A stretch of DNA of 64,000 bases from an uncultured Verrucomicrobia subdivision 3 bacterium (GCA_903922735.1 CAIXUZ010000071.1:40729-104728), one strand, 5' to 3'; shown: positions 54,216 through 63,315, counted from the stretch's first letter. The notes: generated by a model not told the origin, from the letters alone. Translations and numbers: made by a program.

Positions 54216-55921
54216 ATTTCCACCGCCATCTCATTTTTCTCGCCGTGCTGTTTTTCAGCTTGCCCGCTGCGTTCTGTGGCAGCGTGGCGAATTCAAAACA
54301 CAACCTCTCCGCCTCCGGTCCGGGCACCATCATTGCCACCAGCGAGACGCAGATTTGTATCTTTTGCCACACGCCGCATAATTCCTCCACTCAGGCCCCG
54401 TTGTGGAATCGTTACGACTCCGGCGCGACCTACACGCTCTACACCAGTTCCACCACCAAATCCACCACCATTGTCCAGCCGACCGGTGCCTCCAAGCTTT
54501 GCTTGAGCTGTCACGACGGCACGGTGGCGCTGGGTATGGTGCGCAGCCGGGCGGCGAACATTGCCATGCGGAACGGCGTCACCACCCTGCCGGGCACCAG
54601 CGCCAGCAACCTCGGCACGGACTTGTCGGACGACCATCCGGTTTCATTCACTTACGATACCACGCTGGTTTCGGCCAACGGCCAGCTCAATAGCCCCCCT
54701 ACCACCGGCCGGGTCCATGTGGATTCCACGGGCAGCATGCAGTGCACGTCCTGTCATGAGCCCCATGACCCGCAATACGGTTCCTTCCTTGCCATGGACA
54801 ACACCGCTTCGGCCATCTGTATCACCTGTCACAACAAGACGTATTGGAACCAGTCCAGTCACAAGACCTCCTCCAAGGTTTGGAACGGCATTGCGCCCAA
54901 TCCCTGGCCGCATACCAAGTTCAACACCGTGGCCGCCAATGCCTGCGAAAACTGCCACGACCCGCATGGCGCCGGTGGCAAATCGCGGCTCATGAATTAC
55001 GCCGCCGAGGAACAGAACTGTTATTCCTGCCACAACGGCAACCTGGTTTCGCCCGCGACAAAAAATATTCAGGCCGATTTCAGCAAGGCCAGCGTGCATC
55101 CCGTCACTCTCACCACCGGCATCCACGATCCCACGGAGGCTGTTCTGGTTTCAGCCAGCACCGCCCACCATGTCGAGTGCGTAGACTGTCATAACCCCCA
55201 CGCCGCCTATCCCGCTGCCGGCGTTTTGCCGGGGGGTCTGACTGGTGTGCGCGGCATCGACATCACCGGGGGCGATCTCTCGACTATTTCCCACGAATAT
55301 GAGCTTTGCTTCCGCTGCCATGCGGATACTGCCAAAGGCCCGGCGCGCGTCACCCGGCAAACGCCCAACCTCAACACCCGCCAGGAATTTCAAAACATCA
55401 ATGGCGTCAACTCCTACCACCCCGTCATCAGCGTTGGCCGCAACGCGGATGTGCCCAGCCTGAAATCACCTTGGACCATCGCCAGCCTTATCGGGTGCAC
55501 CGACTGCCACAACAGTGATTCCTCTCCCGCCGCTGGCGGCTTCGGCGCCAATGGCCCGCACGGTTCGGCTTACGTACCGATTCTGGAACGCGCCATGAAT
55601 CTCACCGACACGCAATCTACCACCGCCACCGCTGCCCTTTGTTTTAAGTGTCATAATTTTAACTGGTCCAATGGCTCCGACCCTTTTGGCGGCAGCGGCG
55701 ATTCGATGCACCAAAAACATGTGATCAGTTCTGATGTCCGCGCCTCCTGCACTGCCTGTCACGACCCCCACGGTTCGCCGCAGCCGCATCTTATCAACTT
55801 TGACACCACGGTCGTCCGTCCCGTGAACGGTGTTGGCCCCAGCTACACCTCCACCGGCTCGCGACATGGCACCTGCACCCTCTTGTGTCATGGTGAAAAT
55901 CATAATCCCAGAAGTTACTGA
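54212..55921 (+). CDS. exported dodecaheme c-type cytochrome (11 CXXCH + 1 CX3CH)
   Basis: A 569-residue protein with a signal peptide (LFFSLPAAFCGSVA). Canonical sites: CIFCH, CLSCH, CTSCH, CITCH, CENCH, CYSCH, CVDCH, CFRCH, CTDCH, CFKCH and CTACH. The last 15 residues hold a twelfth, non-standard CTLLCH (CX3CH, Cys555). Several sites continue as CHEPH or CHDPHG, the doubled type. The N-terminal part is paralogous to the tetraheme cytochrome at 48780. It is probably the terminal reductase at the cell surface. Its start overlaps the NHL gene stop. No obvious terminator follows. Confidence 0.88.
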   Translation: MNFHRHLIFLAVLFFSLPAAFCGSVANSKHNLSASGPGTIIATSETQICIFCHTPHNSSTQAPLWNRYDSGATYTLYTSSTTKSTTIVQPTGASKLCLSCHDGTVALGMVRSRAANIAMRNGVTTLPGTSASNLGTDLSDDHPVSFTYDTTLVSANGQLNSPPTTGRVHVDSTGSMQCTSCHEPHDPQYGSFLAMDNTASAICITCHNKTYWNQSSHKTSSKVWNGIAPNPWPHTKFNTVAANACENCHDPHGAGGKSRLMNYAAEEQNCYSCHNGNLVSPATKNIQADFSKASVHPVTLTTGIHDPTEAVLVSASTAHHVECVDCHNPHAAYPAAGVLPGGLTGVRGIDITGGDLSTISHEYELCFRCHADTAKGPARVTRQTPNLNTRQEFQNINGVNSYHPVISVGRNADVPSLKSPWTIASLIGCTDCHNSDSSPAAGGFGANGPHGSAYVPILERAMNLTDTQSTTATAALCFKCHNFNWSNGSDPFGGSGDSMHQKHVISSDVRASCTACHDPHGSPQPHLINFDTTVVRPVNGVGPSYTSTGSRHGTCTLLCHGENHNPRSY

Positions 55922-55997
55922 ACTTTTGCGAAGGGTTGATTTGTGGGCGTCAGGCTAAAATTGGCCTGCTAGCTGGTTTAGATTTGGCGGCTTCGTC

Positions 55998-58415
55998 TCA
56001 CCACTCCATGACGCGGTAGAAGCGTTGGACGGCGCTGGCGGCGTTCGTGTCTTGCACGGCCACATAGCCGTTGGTGAGACTAAAGCCGGTGGTGACATTG
56101 GTGGCCCAGAAGAGCGGGCTGGTTCCGTTTAATGTATTGGCGCTCAATAAAATCAGTTGATTTAGATTATCGGGGGTGTTGGTGCCCACGGCATCGCGAA
56201 ATGTCAATCGCACCCAGCCGTTGCCCAGCCGCAGCGGCGTTTCCAGGTGCTGTGCCACAAGGACGCGCAGCAGGGCGTTGCTGCTGGTCGTATTGCCGGC
56301 GGTGTTGCTTACGCGGACGGTGTAGGTTCCGCTGCTGGTCCGGTTGGTGGCGCCGATGCTAAGCGTGGCGTTGGTGGCGCCGCTTATGTCGCCGGCATTC
56401 TTTGCCCACTGGTAGGTGAACGGTCCGGTGCCGCTGGCAGTGACGCTCAAGGTGACATTCGTAGGCGCAACCACCGTAAGACTCGTCGGCTGGAGGGTGA
56501 TCGCGGGGGCGGTTCCCCCTACGGTGAGTGTCTGGTTCACATTGAGAGCGGGGAGGTAAGTCGCATCACCCGCTTGGCTGGCGGTGATGATCGTGCTGCC
56601 ATTGGTAACGGTCACAATCGTCACGGTGCTCCCGCTTACGGTGGCGATATTGATGTTGGAGCTGGTGTAACTCACCGGCAAACCGCTGCTGGCCGTGGCG
56701 GTCAGGGTGAACGGCGGATTGCCCACCGGTTGGTTTGTCAGTCCGCCAAAAGTGATTGTCTGCCCGAGCCGGTTCACTGTCAGCACCGCCACACTGCTGG
56801 TGATGCTGCCCCAGAGGTTGGTGATGACCACGGCGTAGTTCCCGGCTTGATTCGTCAGTACGCTTGTCAAAGTAAGTGTGGCATTGGTGGCTCCGGCCAG
56901 GTTGACGCTGTTGGTCCGCCATTGATAGGAAAAGGGCGCGGTGCCGGTGGCGTTGACGTTGAATGTGGCGTTGGAAGTGACATTCACGGTCAGGTTCGTC
57001 GGCTGGCTGCTGATGCCGGGCTGGATTCCGACGATGAGCAACTGGCTGATATTCGTCGCGGGCAGATACGTGGCGTTGCCCGCTTGGCTCGCGGTGATGA
57101 TGTTGGTGCCGGCGCCGGTGATCGTCACCGTGATGCCGCTCACGGTTGCAATGCTGGTGTTGGAACTGACAAAGCTCACCGCTAAACCGCTGCTGGCCGT
57201 GGCGCTGAGGGTGAACGGCGCGGCGTCCGTGCGCTTGGGGGCTAAAGCGCCAAAAGTGATCACCTGCGCGAGCCGGTTCACCGTCAGTACCGCTACACTG
57301 CTGGTGATGCTGCCCGAGCGGTTGGTGATGACCACGGTGTAGCTGCCCGCTTGGTTCGTGGTCACATTCGACAATGACAAAGTGGCGTTGGTTGCATTCG
57401 TGACCGCCGCGCCATCCTTGAACCATTGATAATTCAAGTAATCACTGCCCACGGCGGCAACGCTGAAGGTGGCATTGGAAGTGGCATTCACCATTGCGCT
57501 AGCGGGCTGAAGGGTGATGCCGAGGTTGGCCACCAAGGCTAATGTGTGCGAGCCGCCTGCCGCCACGGCTACCGCATTGCTCAATCCGGCGGGCACATTC
57601 GTTTGGCCGGAATCATTGGCTCCCCACGCCGCCACGGTGCCGCTGGATATCAATGCTGCCGTGTGGGGCCCCCCGGCGGCTACGGCGGTTACATTGCTCA
57701 ATCCGGCGGGCACGTTCGTCTGATTGTAGTAGTTCCACCCCCACGCCACGATCGTGCCGTTGGCCTTGACCGCCACGCTGTGATAATTGCCGGCCGCGAT
57801 TGCAATCACATTGCTCAAGCCGGTGGGGATGTTCGTCTGGCCATAGCTGTTGTCACCCCACGCCACGATGGAGCCGTCGGTTTTCAAAGCGATGGTGTGC
57901 AAACCGCCGGCGGCAATCGCCACCACATTGCTTAAGCCGGCGGGTACATTGGTCTGGCCCGAACCCCAGGCCACCACTGTGCCATTGGTCTTCAGCGCCG
58001 CCGTGTGGGACTGGCCTGCGGCGATGGCCATCACTCCATTCAAGCCGACGGGAATGTTCGTTTGCGATGAGCTGTTATCGCCCCACGCCACGACCGTGCC
58101 GTTGGACTTCAAGACCGCGCTGTGATACCAGCCCGCCGTAATGGCCACCACGCCGCTTAAGCCGGGGGGAACATTCGTCTGGCCGAAATAATTCCATCCC
58201 CACGCCGTCACCGTCCCGTCTTTTATCAAGGCCATGGTGTGCGAAGCGCCAGCGGCAATGGCCGTCACATTGCTCAAGCCGGTTGGCGCGGTGGCTTGCC
58301 CCCAACCGTCGTTTCCCCAGCCCACCACCGTGCCGCCTATGGGTTGGGCCTGCAGACCGTCCGCCTCAATGAACCCAAGGCCCAGCGTCAATAGCAGCGC
58401 AACAAGTTTGCTCAT
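55998..58415 (-). CDS. secreted RCC1-repeat protein with Ig-like domains
   Basis: The start is taken at MSKLVALLLTLGLGFIEADG (58415, 805 aa); 34 upstream codons are not signal-like. About seven RCC1-type units of ~38-45 residues follow (GTVVAWGDNS ... GLSNVVAIAAGGLHTIALKT). Then Ig-like domains (YQWFKDGAAVTNATNATLSL, SYTVVITNRSG; a second and third copy) alternate with two beta-domains (FTLSATASSGLAVSFVSSNT). The C-terminus WVRLTFRDAVGTNTP ... RFYRVMEW resembles cell-surface sorting or beta-sandwich ends in Verrucomicrobiota. Many NAT/NVT sequons reflect Thr/Asn richness. Likely an extracellular adhesive or surface protein. Confidence 0.8.
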   Translation of the reverse strand: MSKLVALLLTLGLGFIEADGLQAQPIGGTVVGWGNDGWGQATAPTGLSNVTAIAAGASHTMALIKDGTVTAWGWNYFGQTNVPPGLSGVVAITAGWYHSAVLKSNGTVVAWGDNSSSQTNIPVGLNGVMAIAAGQSHTAALKTNGTVVAWGSGQTNVPAGLSNVVAIAAGGLHTIALKTDGSIVAWGDNSYGQTNIPTGLSNVIAIAAGNYHSVAVKANGTIVAWGWNYYNQTNVPAGLSNVTAVAAGGPHTAALISSGTVAAWGANDSGQTNVPAGLSNAVAVAAGGSHTLALVANLGITLQPASAMVNATSNATFSVAAVGSDYLNYQWFKDGAAVTNATNATLSLSNVTTNQAGSYTVVITNRSGSITSSVAVLTVNRLAQVITFGALAPKRTDAAPFTLSATASSGLAVSFVSSNTSIATVSGITVTITGAGTNIITASQAGNATYLPATNISQLLIVGIQPGISSQPTNLTVNVTSNATFNVNATGTAPFSYQWRTNSVNLAGATNATLTLTSVLTNQAGNYAVVITNLWGSITSSVAVLTVNRLGQTITFGGLTNQPVGNPPFTLTATASSGLPVSYTSSNINIATVSGSTVTIVTVTNGSTIITASQAGDATYLPALNVNQTLTVGGTAPAITLQPTSLTVVAPTNVTLSVTASGTGPFTYQWAKNAGDISGATNATLSIGATNRTSSGTYTVRVSNTAGNTTSSNALLRVLVAQHLETPLRLGNGWVRLTFRDAVGTNTPDNLNQLILLSANTLNGTSPLFWATNVTTGFSLTNGYVAVQDTNAASAVQRFYRVMEW

Positions 58416-58831
58416 GGAATGCTTGGTTGAAATATGGCAAAAGCTTATTTCGTGTTTAAGTTTATGTCCAATACGCTTTGAACGCCGGTCGGTTCCATTA
58501 TCGCACAATCGGAACAATCATATTTAAGTTCGTAGTAAATTTTTGAGATTTTTATAGGCTTGCTGTGCTCAAGGGAATATCAGTTCGCGCTGCATTGCTC
58601 GCCAGCGGCAGGTGGCGCTGCCACCGGCTCGCACCTCGCTGCTCAATGTGAATACGAACGCGCTGGTGGCCCACTGCAGATGTCCATTCGCGAATGTTGT
58701 GCGGAGGTTTTATTGGCTCGCTTTGCTCGGAACAATTGAACCGCACATCAGGCGCGTGCGCGCACCGCCTGACGTTCATGTGCGGCCAGTCGGCTAACGC
58801 CGACTGATGCCGCGCACCGGCACGCCTCCAT
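58416..58831. other. gene-free region with imperfect inverted repeats
   Basis: No supported gene. The right part contains an imperfect long hairpin, CCGCACATCAGGCG ... CGCCTG then ATGTGCGG (about 58740-58790). It directly precedes the SGNH remnant and is probably leftover sequence from the same deletion. Confidence 0.4.
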
Positions 58832-59005
58832 TGGCACACGGATGGCCGGAAGGTGAAGTTCTTGGATATCGGGCCGAAACTTGTTGGGCCGGACGGCAAA
58901 GTTCCCGCCGACATCATGGCTGACTTCCTGCACCCGACGGAAAAAGGCTACCAGATCTGGGCGGATGCGATGAATCCGACGCTCGACGCCATGATGAAGG
59001 ATTAG
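58832..59005 (+). pseudogene. 3' remnant of an SGNH/GDSL esterase
   Basis: One frame reads WHTDGRKVKFLDIGPKLVGP, DGKVPADIMADFLHPTEKGY, QIWADAMNPTLDAMMKD, then TAG at 59003. KVKFLDIG and DFLHPTEKGYQIWADAM are the C-terminal block V region (Asp and His of the triad) of PAF-acetylhydrolase-like SGNH esterases. The nucleophile block and start are absent, and an in-frame stop lies ~25 nt upstream. The rest of the gene has been lost. Confidence 0.8.
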
Positions 59006-59054
59006 CGTGGCGCCGCCCGGCTCCTGGGCGATGAAATGGGCTGACGGATTTTCT

Positions 59055-60107
59055 TCAAGACCGGCTTGACGGGGACTCGGCTTTAAGATGTTTCCTAAGC
59101 TGGCGGTAGCCGACCAGCTTGCGGGTCTTTTCATCCCAGAGACGAAAGGTGAGCGATTTTAAACTGGAAAAAAACGTGATCGGTTTCACCTGTTGAAAGA
59201 GCGGGTCAGCCCGATGGCATTGCTCCAGATTGTAATTGGGGATGCGCGGGCTCAGGTGATGAATATGATGGAAGCCGATGTTGCCGGAGAACCATTGCAG
59301 GATCCGGGGCAGCTTGTAGAACGAACTGCCTTGCAATGCCGCCGCGGTGAAACTCCAGTTTTCACCCCGTTCCCAGTAAACATCTTCAAATTGATGCTGG
59401 ACGTAAAACATCCATACCCCGGCGCCGCCGGCCACCATCAGGATGATCAACTGGATCAGCAGATAGGCCGGAAAACCAAACCCCAACCCCAAGGCCGCCG
59501 CCATGCCCAGAATGGCCGCATTCGTCGTATAGACGGAATGCCGTTCTCGCGCACTGGCCGCTCGGGAAGGAATCCGCTGCACCACCACGAACAGGAACAG
59601 CGGCGCGATGACAAACAGCACCACTGGATTGCGGGCGAGCCGGTAGGCAAATTTCTTCCACCGCGAAGCTTCCAGATATTCCTGCACCGTCATGGTCCAG
59701 ACATCCCCGACCCCGCGCTTGTCCAGATCGCCGGCACTTGCATGATGAATGGAATGCTCCCAGCGCCAGTGGTAATACGGGGTGAAGGTCAATATGCCCG
59801 ACAAAAAACCGATTGTCGCATTCGCGGTGTTGGATTTGAAAAACGATCCGTGTCCGCAGTCGTGAAAGATGATGAACACCCGCACCAGCAGCGCCCCCGC
59901 CAGCATCGCCAGCGGCACCACCAGCCACCACGAGATTGGCTTGCAGATATACATCAGATACCAGCACATCGCATAGGGCGCGAGCGTGTTCACAATCTGC
60001 CACGAGGCTTTCCCTGTGGACGGCTTTTGGTATTTGAGGACAATCTCTTTCCACTTGGCATTGTCCGTGGCGGTTTTTGATTCAATCGGAGTTGGTTTGC
60101 TGTTCAT
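59055..60107 (-). CDS. membrane fatty-acid desaturase
   Basis: The start is MNSKPTPIESKT (60107, 350 aa); 11 upstream codons are unlikely. The three His boxes of front-membrane desaturases are present: HDCGHGSFF (HxxxH), HSIHHASAG (HxxHH) and GFHHIHHLSPRIPNYNL (HxxHH). Hydrophobic pairs (WWLVVPLAMLAGALLVRVFI, LFVIAPLFLFVVV, LLIQLIILMVAGGAGVWMFY) place it in the inner membrane. It introduces a double bond into acyl chains using a diiron site, oxygen and an electron donor. It is close to the DesA/omega-6-like group. Confidence 0.9.
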   Translation of the reverse strand: MNSKPTPIESKTATDNAKWKEIVLKYQKPSTGKASWQIVNTLAPYAMCWYLMYICKPISWWLVVPLAMLAGALLVRVFIIFHDCGHGSFFKSNTANATIGFLSGILTFTPYYHWRWEHSIHHASAGDLDKRGVGDVWTMTVQEYLEASRWKKFAYRLARNPVVLFVIAPLFLFVVVQRIPSRAASARERHSVYTTNAAILGMAAALGLGFGFPAYLLIQLIILMVAGGAGVWMFYVQHQFEDVYWERGENWSFTAAALQGSSFYKLPRILQWFSGNIGFHHIHHLSPRIPNYNLEQCHRADPLFQQVKPITFFSSLKSLTFRLWDEKTRKLVGYRQLRKHLKAESPSSRS

Positions 60108-60140
60108 AAAGCACCGGTTGCTTTCCACATTTTCCTCCAC

Positions 60141-60269
60141 TTTAATCTAGCACGAAACCTTGATTCAATCACTTCTTTTCCTGAGATCCACTCTCCCTGG
60201 GGGAGCGAGCTAGGGTGGGGCGGACGATAAACGAATTGTAGGAGACGAGGTGACGAGTCTCATTTTAAA
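60141..60269. other. short intergenic region with REP-like hairpin
   Basis: GAGAC (60242-60246) and GTCTC (60256-60260) flank a short loop just below the rluA-like stop. It may help end that transcript, but no T-run follows on the minus strand. A GGGGGAGCGAGCTAGGGTGG stretch precedes it. No gene. Confidence 0.35.
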
Positions 60270-61220
60270 TCATTTTGCCCAGGCGGGCAAAGGAGCGTTG
60301 AACTCGGCTGGCTCCCGGCTCAGCGGATGAAGAAATCTTGCCTGCGCCGCCTGCAGGCACAGCGGCGGATCGTTGACCGCGAGCGTCTGGGTGCGACCCA
60401 GTTTCCTGCCGGGCAGGTAAAGCGGATCCCCGCATACCGGCAACCCCAGATGCCAGAGATGCACGCGTATCTGATTCGTGCGTCCGGTCAGTGGCCGCGC
60501 TTCCAGCAGGGTCGTGCCGTCGGCGAAGCGCCGGAGCACGCGGAATTCGGTGCGGGCTTCCCGTCCTTCGGCCAGGTCCACCGTGCGCGAACACAGTCCG
60601 CTGGGACCGGCGCTGATGGGCGCATCGCACCTGAAATCTTCCCTGGGCGGATGGCCCGCCACGCGTGCCAGATAAGTTTTTTCCACGCGCCCCTGTGCGA
60701 ATTGTGATTGCAGATTGACCGCCAGGGAGCGCGTGCGTGCCGCTAGCACCAGGCCGGTGGTATTGGCGTCCAGGCGGTGCGCCGGATACGGGGTCTGCGG
60801 ATGATAGGCCGCGTTCAGGATGTGCTGGAGCGTGTTGAGATAAAATCTGCCGCCGGCGTGCATGGGCAGGGGAGCGGGTTTGTTCACCACGATCAAGGCT
60901 TCGTCTTCGTGCAGGATTTCCACGGCCCCATTCACCTCCGGTTCGGTGGTGTTCGGGAATAGATGCAGGTAGCGTTGCCCGGCCCGGACGATTTGCGTCG
61001 CGGCCACCGGTTTCCGTTCCAGGTTGACCACCCGGCCGAGCGCGAATTCCGCCTGCCACTCGGCTGGCGATACATTTCCCACCATGCGTCCCAGCGCCGC
61101 CAGCAGGGTCAAACCGTCGCCGTCACCCGGAATGTTGAGCGGCTTGAAGTGGTCCCGGGGCTGGTTTCCCGGCAGTGGCGTGACCGCCCGGCGCAAAGGA
61201 CAGACAACAGGTGAAATCAA
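60270..61220 (-). CDS. RluA-family pseudouridine synthase
   Basis: A 316-residue protein with a TTG start. An S4-like start (LTLLAALGRMVGNVSPAEWQ) is needed, because the next Met would remove it. The catalytic block is AHRLDANTTGLVLAAR with the nucleophilic Asp. ILHEDEALIVVNKPAPLPMH, ARPLTGRTNQIRVHLWHLGL and PVCGDPLY follow. It modifies rRNA or tRNA uridines; the exact site cannot be told from sequence. Monocistronic. Confidence 0.9.
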   Translation of the reverse strand: MISPVVCPLRRAVTPLPGNQPRDHFKPLNIPGDGDGLTLLAALGRMVGNVSPAEWQAEFALGRVVNLERKPVAATQIVRAGQRYLHLFPNTTEPEVNGAVEILHEDEALIVVNKPAPLPMHAGGRFYLNTLQHILNAAYHPQTPYPAHRLDANTTGLVLAARTRSLAVNLQSQFAQGRVEKTYLARVAGHPPREDFRCDAPISAGPSGLCSRTVDLAEGREARTEFRVLRRFADGTTLLEARPLTGRTNQIRVHLWHLGLPVCGDPLYLPGRKLGRTQTLAVNDPPLCLQAAQARFLHPLSREPAEFNAPLPAWAK

Positions 61221-61324
61221 CGGGAAACAGCGGGAATAGTCAGTAAGGACGCGGTGTTTGTAAGTTTCATTTCAGCAGTGACCGTTTGAATCCAAACCCA
61301 CAAACGGAGAACAGGTGAAATGGG

Positions 61325-61690
61325 TTATTTTACCACCAGCGAGAGCGAGTGGTTTTCCTTCATGAAAGCTTCGAAGCCCTCTTTGACCGGAACCCGATAA
61401 AATGCACGGCCGCTGCCGCTAAGCTGCGGGCGGTTGGCAGCGATGATGCCGCGGGCCTGCTCAACCGACATGCCTGCCTTGCGCGACAAAATTTCGAGAG
61501 CGGCCATCGGCACGCGGACGTAGTCATGACGGCCGGCGATATCGAAAGCCACGAGCTTGCCCTCCTCAATCAGATCAATGACGTGCCGATCTGAAACCTC
61601 CCACCTGGTCGCAACCTCGCCCACGGTCAAGACAGTGCGATCCTTGGCGAATGCCAAGCTCGGAAAGTCGAGTTGTTGGGCGGGTAACAT
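61325..61690 (-). CDS. excisionase-like small helix-turn-helix protein
   Basis: The start is ATG 61690 (121 aa), overlapping the stop of the upstream gene (TAATG). Residues ~22-70 form an HTH_17/excisionase-type winged helix: LTVGEVATRWEVSDRHVIDL, IEEGKLVAFDIAGRHDYVRV, P-x-A-A-L-E. The C-terminus (YRVPVKEGFEAFMKENHSLS) is less specific. It is the last gene of a coupled chain of small genes. Such proteins usually control recombination or transcription of mobile elements. No integrase is in view. Confidence 0.65.
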   Translation of the reverse strand: MLPAQQLDFPSLAFAKDRTVLTVGEVATRWEVSDRHVIDLIEEGKLVAFDIAGRHDYVRVPMAALEILSRKAGMSVEQARGIIAANRPQLSGSGRAFYRVPVKEGFEAFMKENHSLSLVVK

Positions 61691-62232
61691 TAAAAGGGTT
61701 GGCTGGCCATTGCCGGCGCGTTGGCTTTCACCTTGCGCAAGAGACCGAGCAGCGTTGTTGCGTCCAAATCCTGCCAATAAATCGTGCCCCAGATATCGGA
61801 TGATATTTTGGAGACATATTCGTCACTGGCACAGGCGAGAATGGAGCGGATCAGTGAATCCTTTTTCTGCATTTCCGGGTTGTCCCAAAATGTCTGGGCC
61901 CGGAGATCATCGGGATAGACCAGCAACCCACGAATCTTGCGTTCATCGCCCCACAATAAAAGCAGCCGGTTGAACTGCTCGTTATTAAAACTAGCGTGGC
62001 TCATATCCCGGCCAAAGGTGTGGATGTGGCAGGCATGGCGCAAATCTTCCGCCTCGACGGACCGGCAACTCTGATCAGCAAGCGATTCCGCGATTCTCCA
62101 GACCGCCTCATGATGCGGGCCGGCATCTTTAACCGCTTCAGCGACCAACCGGCCCTTGATCCAGCGCCACTGGTTGGCGCGGACCACTGCGCCCCAGCAG
62201 CGCCAATACTTTTTGTTCTGGGAGTCGTTCAT
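61690..62232 (-). CDS. phage-like protein of unknown function
   Basis: A 180-residue protein. The N-terminus is KKYWRCWGAVVRANQWRWIK; the middle reads LRHACHIHTFGRDMSHASFN, NEQFNRLLLLWG. A helical C-terminus (IRSILACASDEYVSKISSDI, WGTIYWQDLDATTLLGLLRK) follows. The helical layout resembles GemA/gp16-type prophage regulators, but I would not assign it. The start overlaps the stop of the gene before it by ATGA. Confidence 0.5.
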   Translation of the reverse strand: MNDSQNKKYWRCWGAVVRANQWRWIKGRLVAEAVKDAGPHHEAVWRIAESLADQSCRSVEAEDLRHACHIHTFGRDMSHASFNNEQFNRLLLLWGDERKIRGLLVYPDDLRAQTFWDNPEMQKKDSLIRSILACASDEYVSKISSDIWGTIYWQDLDATTLLGLLRKVKANAPAMASQPF

Positions 62233-62654
62233 TGAAAATTAATCAGTCGAAGAGTTTTGCCCACCCACTTCATGGCCAACACGGCTGCCTCGCCATGCAT
62301 GGAGCAATAGCGCAGCCGGCCGGGTTCCTGGCATGTGGCCGGCTCATTGCAGTGGCGATACACCCCGTCCAGTTTCACCAGGTATTCGCAGCCGGCCGGA
62401 TCGGCGTCGGCCATGCGCGGCCGCTCGGTAACCGTATCCGCCGGATGTGGCCAGTGGATATCCGGCCCGAACCGCCGCCACATCCGGTCCGTCACCAGTC
62501 GTCGACTGTCCGTGAACCAGTTCACCCGCGCTCCGGCCTCCAGAAAACTAGCCAGAAAACCACTCTCCCAGTCCGGCAAAAGCACGCCGTTTTTGAGCGC
62601 CGCATCGGTGGCGAGCTTATTTAAAAAATCGCAGAGTTGTAGATCGGTTATCAT
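62229..62654 (-). CDS. hypothetical protein with a Cys/His cluster
   Basis: A 141-residue protein. A helical N-terminus (ITDLQLCDFLNKLATDAALK) precedes an aromatic mid part (WRRFGPDIHWPHPADTV). The C-terminal part has C-x13-C-x5-C-x8-C-x2-H (CEYLV ... HCNEPATCQEPGRLRYCSMH), enough ligands for one zinc site. Function unknown. It starts and ends in ATGA overlaps. Confidence 0.5.
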   Translation of the reverse strand: MITDLQLCDFLNKLATDAALKNGVLLPDWESGFLASFLEAGARVNWFTDSRRLVTDRMWRRFGPDIHWPHPADTVTERPRMADADPAGCEYLVKLDGVYRHCNEPATCQEPGRLRYCSMHGEAAVLAMKWVGKTLRLINFQ

Positions 62655-62854
62655 AACTTATGCGCGATGACGCTGCGGAACACCAGCAGCCGCAGTTCAA
62701 TGGCCATTTTGTAGCCGTCCGATTTAAACACGGCGGCTTTGGAGCGAGCAGTGGCGCAAGTTTCCTTTGCCAATTCTGATCGCTCCAAAAACGCCACAAT
62801 GGCATCGGCCTCGACCTGGGGAGACGGAAACGGTCTTTTGGCTTTCTTGCTCAT
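62651..62854 (-). CDS. short hypothetical protein
   Basis: A 67-residue protein from MSKKAKRPFPSPQVEADAIV. Mostly helical and basic (AFLERSELAKETCATARSKA, MAIELRLLVFRSVIAHKL). The ATG overlaps the ASCH gene stop by ATGA, and its own stop overlaps the next start. The frame opens further upstream, but this coupled start fits the chain. Unknown function. Confidence 0.5.
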   Translation of the reverse strand: MSKKAKRPFPSPQVEADAIVAFLERSELAKETCATARSKAAVFKSDGYKMAIELRLLVFRSVIAHKL

Positions 62855-63315
62855 TCCGACTGCCTTTCCAGCCAGCACGCCGGGCAATGGCAGGTACCGG
62901 GTTTGTAACAAACGTTTTTGGGTTCCAGCATTTCCTTCAGCTCATCCCGCGTGACCCACGAGATCAGGCGCATTTGTTTGTTCTCCATTAACATGTGCAC
63001 CTCGTGAAACCGGCTAAATTCATCGTAGCTATTAAACCCATCTAGCCGTGAAAACGATTCGAGCTCGCTGTCCTTCAAGAGCATTCCGATGGTCGCTATT
63101 GTAACGCAACGCCAGGACAGGCTGATCGTCACCGCGAACTTGCACTGTTTCTCCGCGATCTTCCGGCACTGCTTGGTGCGCATAGCCGTGAACAGATAGA
63201 GCGGCTGGCCGGCCTTCGGATCGCGACCATCCTTGCGCAGCGCGCGGAGCGTGAACGGCTTCCTGCCGGCGAGGATTGCCGGGGCGAACTGCTTTTGAAA
63301 GTTGAGGGCTGGCAT
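62851..63315 (-). CDS. ASCH/PUA-like domain protein
   Basis: A 154-residue protein. MPALNFQKQFAPAILAGRKP, FTLRALRKDGRDPKAGQPLY, LFTAMRTKQCRKI is the ASCH pattern for small RNA- or nucleotide-binding domains common in phages. The C-terminus has a CHCPAC-type Cys cluster (YKPGTCHCPACWLERQSE). Substrate unknown. It is coupled to the next gene by ATGA. Confidence 0.65.
   Translation of the reverse strand: MPALNFQKQFAPAILAGRKPFTLRALRKDGRDPKAGQPLYLFTAMRTKQCRKIAEKQCKFAVTISLSWRCVTIATIGMLLKDSELESFSRLDGFNSYDEFSRFHEVHMLMENKQMRLISWVTRDELKEMLEPKNVCYKPGTCHCPACWLERQSE

Noticed and set aside
58740..58800. Integron attC site
   Set aside because: The inverted repeat lacks the paired RYYYAAC/GTTRRRY core sites and no integrase is near.
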